Below, in pieces: positions 8,016 through 13,853 of a stretch of DNA of 17,537 nt. Positions within the stretch are counted from its first letter, which is position 1, and each line of letters begins with the position of its first letter. The position numbers and the translations under genes are program-made. Under the pieces are notes generated by a model. That model was given only the letters and a program-made list of their open reading frames with translations, was not told the DNA's origin and did no database searches. Source of the stretch: Candidatus Zhuqueibacterota bacterium RBG_16_48_16 (GTDB lineage Bacteria; Zhuqueibacterota; Zhuqueibacteria; Residuimicrobiales; Sediminimicrobiaceae); assembly GCA_001771235.1 (NCBI GenBank), contig METF01000001.1, forward strand, positions 4,726 through 22,262. Reading direction: 5' to 3'.

Positions 8016-8080
8016 GTTACAATAGTGTGGGGAAAATATATTTGGAAAGGATGGCGCACTGCGAAGCGCCTTATTGTAAC
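8016..8080. repeat. Nested inverted repeats upstream of the hybrid kinase
   Basis: Outer perfect 9-bp arms GTTACAATA (8016-8024) and TATTGTAAC (8072-8080) enclose an inner perfect hairpin GGCGC (8053-8057), 8-nt loop, GCGCC (8066-8070). The 65-bp unit lies ~180 nt before the hybrid kinase start and could be a structured leader, a small miniature element, or a regulator site. I do not recognise it as a known riboswitch. Confidence 0.5.
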
Positions 8081-8167
8081 ACATTATTTTATTGCACATT
8101 GGCCTGTGTATCTTTTCTATAAGAGTTGTCTTTTTTGGGCCATTTTTGCCGTCTATTGTTAAAAAAG

Positions 8168-8226
8168 GAATGCTGTTTGCATTCGGATGTAGGGAGTTTT
8201 AAGCATAGTGGATTATTCGAATTCGA
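8168..8226 (+). promoter_or_regulatory. Hairpin and palindrome in the leader of the hybrid kinase gene
   Basis: A perfect 6-bp hairpin (GAATGC, 5-nt loop, GCATTC) lies at 8168-8184, and a 10-bp palindrome TCGAATTCGA at 8217-8226, 36 nt before the start codon. Either may be a regulatory site; no promoter with good spacing is visible nearby. Confidence 0.25.
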
Positions 8227-8262
8227 TCAAACACAGATCCATGGCTGAAGAGGTTTGAAAGT

Positions 8263-11200
8263 ATGAATAGTATGCGGAAGATACTCGTTGTTGAAGATGA
8301 AAATATAGTCGCTCTTGATATCAGGAACAGACTAAAGTCCCTGGGGTATGAAGTGCCCGCGATTGCTCATACAGGAGAACAGGCCATTGCCAAGGCCGAA
8401 GAGTTTATGCCCGATCTTGTGCTGATGGATATTATGTTAAAGGGAAAACGGGACGGGATCGAGACCTCTAACCACATCCGGGAAAAATTCGACATTCCGG
8501 TTATTTATCTCACGGCTTACGCAGATCAAAGCACCTTTGAGCGCGCCAAGATAACGGAACCTTACGGTTACATTTTAAAGCCCTTTGAGGAGCGAGAGCT
8601 CTACACAAGCATCGAAATGGCGCTCTACAAACATTCGGTGGAGTCCAGGCTAAAACAACGGGAACAGTGGCTATCCACGACTCTTAAAAGCATCGGCGAC
8701 GCGGTTATTGCGACAGACCTGGATCATCAAATCACTTTTATGAACAACGTGGCTGAAGACCTTACGGGCTTTTCCTCTGATGAAGCCCTGGGTAAAAAAA
8801 TATCGGACATTTTAAAAATTCATTCGGTTGGTGAAAATGGGACCAGTGGTTCTTCAATAAACGATGTGATCTATAAGGGGGAGTCGATCAAGCTCGAAAA
8901 TTCCTGTTCGATTTCTTCAAAGAATGGCAAAGAGATTCTGATCGATATCAATATTTCTCCCATTCAGGATGAGAGAAAAAATTTAAACGGATCCATCCTG
9001 GTTTTTCGCGATGTGAGTGAGCGGCACAGCGCTCAACTAGCCCTGAGAGAGAGCGAAGAAAAATTTCGCCGCATTACCAATTCGGCTTACGATGCCATCG
9101 TTATGATCGACGGAAATGAGACGATTACATATTGGAACAGGGCGGCGGAAAAGATTTTTGGCTATTCCCAGGCAGAATTGTTAGGCGAAGGCGTTTTCAA
9201 GCTGCTGTCCTCGACCACCAGTTTTCAGGAGGCACTCCGGCAATTCCGGGAGATGCGACAAGCGCAAAAAGGGCGCACGCTCAGCACATTCGAATTAATG
9301 GCCATTCGAAGAGACGGAACGGAATTTCCCATCGAGTTATCCCTGTCGGCCGTAAAAATCAAAGGCGATCTGAACGGTGTTGCTGTAATTCGTGATATTA
9401 CGGAAAGAAAACGATCCGAGAAGGCCCTGAAACAGGAAAAAGAAAAGGCCGAGCTTTTGTACAAGGTTGTGCCCAGCGCCATTTTCACCACAGACATTTC
9501 CGGGAAAGTGACCAGCTTTAATGATAAAGCATCTCAGATATTGAGGTACCAGCCGGCGGAGGTGATTAATAAACATTGTTCGCTATTTGGAATGGAAGAA
9601 TATTGTTCGAGCTGTGAGATTAAAGAGGGAAAGGCGTTACCTCCCGAGCTCAATATTGAATGCGAAGTCAGAAGAAAAGACGGCAAGATCAGAATAATAT
9701 CAAAAAATACGGACATGTTAAAAGACCCGAATGGAGTCGTCATCGGCTATATCCAGAGTTTTGAAGATATCACGGAACGTAAACAGGCAGAGCTGGAGCT
9801 GCAAAAAGCCAAAGAGGCGGCTGAAACGGCCACCAGGGCCAAGTCCGAGTTTTTGGCCAACATGAGCCATGAGATCAGGACGCCGATGAATGCCGTCATC
9901 GGAATGACCGGATTGCTGTTGTGTTCCGAGCTAGACGAGGAACAAAGGGAATACGTCGAGACCGTTCGCAAAAGCGGGGAGGATTTGTTGACGATCATTA
10001 ATGACATATTGGATTTTTCAAAAATCGAATCCGGCAAAATGAGGCTTGAGAACCAGCCTTTTAATTTACGTGATTGCATCGAAGAGTGCATCGATTTGCA
10101 TGCAAGCCAGGCTTCGGATAAAAACCTGGAGCTGGGCTATGTCATAGCTGACGAAACACCGCAAATTCTCAAAGGCGATGTTACGCGGTTACGGCAAATC
10201 CTCAATAATTTACTGAGCAATGCCGTCAAGTTTACCAACAAAGGTGAGATATTTGTTCAGGTCGAATCGAACAAATTGCCAAATAACCAGCATCGGATCC
10301 ATTTTTCGGTCAAAGACACCGGGATCGGCATTCCACAAGAAAAGATTGGCCAGCTCTTTCAATCGTTTACCCAGGTGGACGCATCTATTACGCGCAAGTT
10401 TGGCGGAACGGGCCTGGGCCTGGCCATCAGCCGGCATTTAACGGCGCTGATGGGCGGAAAGATGTGGGTGGAAAGCGAAGAAGGCAAAGGCTCCATTTTT
10501 TATTTTGATATCGTTGCTACCGACGCAGGCAATTATGATATGCTTTCCCAGTCGCAACGGAAAGCAAATCTGGCCGGAAAGAGGATATTGATTGTCGATG
10601 ATAATGCGACAAACAGAAAAGTGATTTCCGTGCAAGCCAAATCGTTCGGTATGATCACCACGGAGGTTGAATCCGCTCAATTGGCCCTGGCGTTATTGGA
10701 AGACAAGCATGCTTTTGATCTGGCGCTTTTGGATATGCAAATGCCCGGAATGGACGGAATGACACTGGCAAAGAAAATAAAGAGCATGCAAAATGGCAAG
10801 GCGTTGCCGCTCATTATGCTCAGCTCGGTCGGCGCCCAGGATAAAAGAAAACAGAACGGCTTGTTCTCCGCATTTTTAGTCAAACCCGTAAAGCAACAAC
10901 AATTATATAACGCCTTGACAAGGGTGTTTGGCAACGGTGCCGGCTCGGTCGAGCCGGTTAAATTACAATTCACCATCGATTCGGAGATGGCGAAAAAACT
11001 ACCGCTGCGAATTCTACTGGCCGAGGATAACGCGGTGAATCAAAAATTAGCAACCAGAATATTGAACAAGCTTGGCTACCGGGCTGAAGTGGCCGGAAAC
11101 GGATTGGAAGTATTGCAGGCGCTGGAACGGCAACCATACGACATTGTGCTCATGGATGTGCAAATGCCCGAAATGGATGGCCTGGAAGCCACAAAAACTA

Positions 11201-11766
11201 TTAAAAGAAACATGAACGGAAAGCAACAGCCCTATATCATTGCCATGACGGCATTGGCGATGGAGGGGGATAGAGAAAGATGTCTGGAGGCCGGTATGGA
11301 TGATTATATTAGCAAACCGATAAGAATGGAAGAGCTCATTGCATCGCTGGAAAGCTCTCAATCGCAACCTCAAGAGCCGGGTGGTGCTGCCAAAGAACAA
11401 CAACCCGTCGTGAGTGCTTTGGATAAAGAAGTGTTGAGTAAATTGCGCCGCACCTTAGGGGAAGACGATGAGCAGGTCTTTATAGAATTGATCGATATTT
11501 TCCTTGATGATGCACCAAAGCTCATTGGCGAAATGGAAAAATCTTTTAAGAAAAATGAATTAAAGAGCTTTATACGAGCCGCCCACACCCTCAAGACCAG
11601 CAGCGCCACTGTGGGCGCCATGGTGCTCTCATCTTATTGCAAAGAGCTAGAGCTTAACGGACGCGACGGCAAGCTGGAAAACGTCGCCGATAGATTGAAA
11701 AAAATCAACCAGAACTACAAGATGGTGGAAATGGGCTTAAAAGAGATCACCCAAGCGTCGGAGTAA
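8263..11766 (+). CDS. Large soluble hybrid histidine kinase (REC-PAS3-HisKA-HATPase-REC-REC-HPt)
   Basis: 1167 residues with no membrane segment. Order: receiver 1 (~4-122; Asp56, Thr84, Lys106); PAS1 ~135-255, PAS2 ~265-383, PAS3 ~393-507, each ending in a DITERK- or DVSER-type motif; coiled coil; HisKA with His536 in FLANMSHEIRTPMNAVIGMT; HATPase with N653 in LLSNAVKF, DTGIGI (685-690), GGTGLGLAIS; receiver 2 (~774-890; Asp824 in LLDMQMPGMDG, Ser854 in place of Thr, Lys874); receiver 3 (~915-1030; Asp965 in LMDVQMPEMDG, Lys1018); HPt ~1050-1160 with His1108 in AAHTLKTSSATVGA. This is a full BarA/ArcB-like phosphorelay chain in one protein: His536 to Asp to His1108, then to an external receiver. 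PAS3 has Cys439, Cys448 and Cys451 clustered. AGAGG ends 9 nt before ATG 8263; a second in-frame ATG at 8272 is possible. No output domain is present, so a separate response regulator must receive the phosphate. Confidence 0.95.
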   Translation: MNSMRKILVVEDENIVALDIRNRLKSLGYEVPAIAHTGEQAIAKAEEFMPDLVLMDIMLKGKRDGIETSNHIREKFDIPVIYLTAYADQSTFERAKITEPYGYILKPFEERELYTSIEMALYKHSVESRLKQREQWLSTTLKSIGDAVIATDLDHQITFMNNVAEDLTGFSSDEALGKKISDILKIHSVGENGTSGSSINDVIYKGESIKLENSCSISSKNGKEILIDINISPIQDERKNLNGSILVFRDVSERHSAQLALRESEEKFRRITNSAYDAIVMIDGNETITYWNRAAEKIFGYSQAELLGEGVFKLLSSTTSFQEALRQFREMRQAQKGRTLSTFELMAIRRDGTEFPIELSLSAVKIKGDLNGVAVIRDITERKRSEKALKQEKEKAELLYKVVPSAIFTTDISGKVTSFNDKASQILRYQPAEVINKHCSLFGMEEYCSSCEIKEGKALPPELNIECEVRRKDGKIRIISKNTDMLKDPNGVVIGYIQSFEDITERKQAELELQKAKEAAETATRAKSEFLANMSHEIRTPMNAVIGMTGLLLCSELDEEQREYVETVRKSGEDLLTIINDILDFSKIESGKMRLENQPFNLRDCIEECIDLHASQASDKNLELGYVIADETPQILKGDVTRLRQILNNLLSNAVKFTNKGEIFVQVESNKLPNNQHRIHFSVKDTGIGIPQEKIGQLFQSFTQVDASITRKFGGTGLGLAISRHLTALMGGKMWVESEEGKGSIFYFDIVATDAGNYDMLSQSQRKANLAGKRILIVDDNATNRKVISVQAKSFGMITTEVESAQLALALLEDKHAFDLALLDMQMPGMDGMTLAKKIKSMQNGKALPLIMLSSVGAQDKRKQNGLFSAFLVKPVKQQQLYNALTRVFGNGAGSVEPVKLQFTIDSEMAKKLPLRILLAEDNAVNQKLATRILNKLGYRAEVAGNGLEVLQALERQPYDIVLMDVQMPEMDGLEATKTIKRNMNGKQQPYIIAMTALAMEGDRERCLEAGMDDYISKPIRMEELIASLESSQSQPQEPGGAAKEQQPVVSALDKEVLSKLRRTLGEDDEQVFIELIDIFLDDAPKLIGEMEKSFKKNELKSFIRAAHTLKTSSATVGAMVLSSYCKELELNGRDGKLENVADRLKKINQNYKMVEMGLKEITQASE

Positions 11767-11782
11767 TCAGATATTTCCCAAT

Positions 11783-11817
11783 ATGATCTCCGATCTACGA
11801 TGAACGATTTATGATTT
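11783..11817. repeat. Second copy of the 7-bp repeat array (forward half only)
   Basis: Five tandem heptads (ATGATCT, CCGATCT, ACGATGA, ACGATTT, ATGATTT) match the forward half of the element at 1965-2006 almost unit for unit; the next bases, GCG, also agree before the similarity stops. It begins 16 bp after the hybrid kinase stop. The reverse half seen in the first copy is absent. Confidence 0.7.
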
Positions 11818-11912
11818 GCGTGTAAATTCTCTTGCCCCTTCTTTTATTTTTTTATATCTTTGACTGCTTTTTTCAACCCCCAAATGCTGTCTCACCAACA
11901 ATTCCGAGATAG

Positions 11913-12497
11913 ATGAAAACGCCAAATATAATGACATTGACGAGAATTTTAATCTCGCCATTTTTCATCTTTTTCTTTGTTATGGACAGACCCTGGTCTG
12001 TTTTAGTTTGTATCGTCCTTGCGGCTGTCATCGAAACATCGGATTTTCTGGACGGAAAAATCGCCAGGAAATATGCACAGATCTCCGATTTTGGCAAGCT
12101 GATGGACCCTTTTGCCGACAGCATTTCCCGCTTTACGATTTTCCTGTGTTTTCTTAGCGCAGGCCTGGCGCCTGTATGGCTCATCGCCATCTTTTTTTAC
12201 CGCGATACGTTGGTGACGGTGGTCAGACTCTTTAGCATCAAAAGGGGCGTGGTCGTCGCCGCTCGCCAAAGTGGAAAGACAAAAGCCTGGGTTCAGGCTG
12301 TCTCGATCTTTCTCGTCCTTTTTATTCTGCTTTTCCAGAAATTTTCCCTCTTGCCCTCGTTTTTGACCCCGCCGAATCACGTTCTCTACACCACGATCAT
12401 CATTGCCGTTGCCGCGTCCGTCACCCTGTGGTCGGCGTTCGATTACTGGATGGCGAACAAATCCATTGTGATAAAGGCGATGAAAGTGGATAAATAG
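11913..12497 (+). CDS. pgsA: CDP-alcohol phosphatidyltransferase, probably phosphatidylglycerophosphate synthase
   Basis: Integral membrane enzyme of 194 residues that joins CDP-diacylglycerol and glycerol 3-phosphate to phosphatidylglycerol phosphate, the committed step to phosphatidylglycerol. The catalytic signature D-x2-DG-x2-AR-x8-G-x3-D-x3-D is complete: Asp44, Asp47-Gly48, Ala51-Arg52, Gly61, Asp65, Asp69. Several hydrophobic helices follow (e.g. ~73-96, ~128-150, ~157-175). The later stretch RDTLVTVVR ... GKTKAWVQ corresponds to the PgsA pattern (R-[ED] ... GK.KT..Q), which favours PgsA over PssA or cardiolipin-type enzymes. The length is normal. The ribosome binding site is weak (CGAGAT). 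It stands alone on the plus strand, 146 bp after the kinase, and converges on the HAD phosphatase gene. Family certain, substrate likely. Confidence 0.88.
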   Translation: MKTPNIMTLTRILISPFFIFFFVMDRPWSVLVCIVLAAVIETSDFLDGKIARKYAQISDFGKLMDPFADSISRFTIFLCFLSAGLAPVWLIAIFFYRDTLVTVVRLFSIKRGVVVAARQSGKTKAWVQAVSIFLVLFILLFQKFSLLPSFLTPPNHVLYTTIIIAVAASVTLWSAFDYWMANKSIVIKAMKVDK

Positions 12498-12514
12498 TTG
12501 CTTCTTCGGGCAAC
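12497..12514. terminator. Small hairpin between convergent genes
   Basis: GTTGC (12497-12501) and GCAAC (12510-12514) flank an 8-nt loop containing TTCG, directly after the pgsA stop in the 35-bp space before the HAD stop. The stem is short and no T-run follows, so a shared bidirectional terminator is only possible. Confidence 0.25.
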
Positions 12515-12532
12515 CTGCTCACCTCACATTTA

Positions 12533-13357
12533 TTAAAGATGTTCGATCAAATCCGTCACGCTGTTGACTATGATCGGCGGCGCGTCCGGAGACTCTCGAG
12601 CCATTGCCAAAGTGGTCTCCCCGCTGAGCACCAGCACGCCGGCCATGTTGTTTTGTTTGGCCATGCGCATGTCCGTGTACAGGCGATCGCCGACAAAAGC
12701 AATCTTGTCAGGCGGAAGACCGGCTCGCGAACAGATCGCCTCCACCGCTGCTTTATACGGCTTGCCCACGATCCTCGGCTGTCCCCCCCCGGTGGCCGTT
12801 TCGAAAAGAGAGATGAACGATCCGACGTCCGGCTTGAATTGATGTTTATTGACCGGGCACAGAACATCGCCGTGCGTAGCAATGTATGGGACATCGGCTA
12901 AAATCAAATGGTAGCAGGTTTCGATTTTTTGGTAGGTCAGCTCGGTGTCAAAACCCAGCACAACGGCGGCCGGCAAAGGGGCTTTCAGCGCTTCTTCATC
13001 GCCCAGGCAAGTAAACCCTCTTTTGGCAAAATCGGCGACGAGGTCGTTATTCCCGACAAGATAAATCCGGGGGTACAAGTTCCTGCTTTTCAGGTAATTT
13101 TCCGCACAGTCAGCCGAGGTGATCAGGTATTCGTCGTCGACCGGAAAGCCCATTTTTTCCAGCTTGGTCAAATAGGTTCGGCGCGATTTGGAAGTGTTGT
13201 TGGAAAAGTAAAAGAGCTTTCTTCGGGATTCCAGAATCCGAGACAAAAACAACGAGGCGCCGTCAACGGGCGTCTGGTCCAGGTAAAGGGTTCCATCCAG
13301 GTCGCAGACGATGGCCTGGCATTGGCTAAAGCGATCTATCGGTTGTTTGAAATTCAT
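12533..13357 (-). CDS. HAD-superfamily IIA phosphatase (NagD/PGP-like)
   Basis: Cytosolic phosphatase of 274 residues, normal for the family. Motif I is CDLDGTLY with nucleophile Asp19 and acid/base Asp21; motif II is FSNNTS (Ser52, then Asn53-Asn54); the C2-type cap (~75-190) carries the substrate-loop stretch KHQFKPDVGSF; motif III Lys199 in VGKPY; motif IV VGDRLYTDM with Asp224 and Asp229. Members dephosphorylate small metabolites such as nucleotides, phosphoglycolate, glycerol 3-phosphate or p-nitrophenyl phosphate; the substrate cannot be told from sequence alone. It converges on pgsA (35 bp between stops), so they are not an operon, though a role in glycerol-phosphate metabolism is conceivable. 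The start ATG at 13357 has AAGGCG about 10 nt upstream. Confidence 0.9.
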   Translation of the reverse strand: MNFKQPIDRFSQCQAIVCDLDGTLYLDQTPVDGASLFLSRILESRRKLFYFSNNTSKSRRTYLTKLEKMGFPVDDEYLITSADCAENYLKSRNLYPRIYLVGNNDLVADFAKRGFTCLGDEEALKAPLPAAVVLGFDTELTYQKIETCYHLILADVPYIATHGDVLCPVNKHQFKPDVGSFISLFETATGGGQPRIVGKPYKAAVEAICSRAGLPPDKIAFVGDRLYTDMRMAKQNNMAGVLVLSGETTLAMARESPDAPPIIVNSVTDLIEHL

Positions 13358-13480
13358 AAGCGTGTCGCCTTTTCAGCTAAATCATAAAAGATGTTTTGGG
13401 AAAACAATTTAGTGATTTTTTGCGATGGATAAAAGAGATTCGGTTTTATCATTATCGGACGCCCAGGGTAACTTAAAAGT

Positions 13481-13540
13481 AGAATGACAATCCATCTATT
13501 CCGTTTACTAAAAGAGGGTGTCATTCTCAAGAGAATGACA
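13481..13540. repeat. GAATGACA repeat with perfect 10-bp inverted pair
   Basis: TGTCATTCTC (13519-13528) and GAGAATGACA (13531-13540) form a perfect 10-bp inverted repeat with only AA between. A direct copy AGAATGACA lies at 13481-13489, about 50 bp before the matching right arm. AATTGGGGACAC follows at 13550. Such sequences resemble REP-like palindromes or insertion-element ends in environmental genomes; it lies upstream of the minus-strand HAD gene and the plus-strand PFOR gene. Confidence 0.55.
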
Positions 13541-13580
13541 GTCACGCTGAATTGGGGACACGGTAAATGGTATTCGGTCT

Positions 13581-13650
13581 ACTACAACTACGCATCCGAC
13601 ACACCACAAGTCATTCCTTAAGGAATTGACATGAAAAGTTACGTTGTAGT
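13581..13650. repeat. Nested palindromes upstream of the PFOR gene
   Basis: Outer arms ACTACAAC (13581-13588) and GTTGTAGT (13643-13650) are a perfect 8-bp inverted pair. Between them lies the perfect 14-bp palindrome ATTCCTTAAGGAAT (13613-13626), extended by GTCA at 13610 and TGAC at 13627-13630 with one extra T. The structure is ~200 bp before the PFOR start and could be an operator, a cruciform or a remnant of a mobile repeat. The other bases between 13358 and 13853 hold no supported gene. Confidence 0.5.
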
Positions 13651-13842
13651 GCTGGATAAGCCGCAGTAACGGCGCCTGATTGCAGCGGGGAAGCGCCAGA
13701 GAAAAACTTGATTTCCGTGATATTATTCAGTACATTGGCCGGTGTTTAAGATGTCCTCATCATATCTCGCTCGCGCAGCATACTGCCGCACAACGAGTTA
13801 TCCCATTTAAAAATTCAACATCTTTTTTTTTAAAGTTCGTAT

Positions 13843-13847
13843 GGAGG
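13843..13847 (+). promoter_or_regulatory. Ribosome binding site deciding the PFOR start
   Basis: GGAGG lies 6 nt before ATG 13854. The frame is open upstream as far as 13680, but those 58 codons have no homology I recognise and the PFOR family begins at MPREMVAVDGNEA, so 13854 is the start. Confidence 0.85.
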
Positions 13848-13853
13848 TTTTTG

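Noticed and set aside
8092..8123. TTGCAC ... TATAAG as a promoter for the hybrid kinase.
   Set aside because: The spacing is 20 nt, too long for a standard sigma-70 promoter.
13354..13545. A 63-codon minus-strand open frame upstream of the HAD gene.
   Set aside because: It spans the GAATGACA inverted repeat, has no homology I recognise and no clear ribosome site.
13626..13654. TTGACA at 13626-13631 as a -35 box for PFOR.
   Set aside because: No acceptable -10 hexamer lies 15-19 nt downstream, and the bases are part of the palindrome.
13680..13853. N-terminal extension of PFOR from 13680.
   Set aside because: The GGAGG site fits ATG 13854, the family starts there, and residue numbering of catalytic positions (Thr31, Glu64, Arg114) then agrees with the characterised enzyme.
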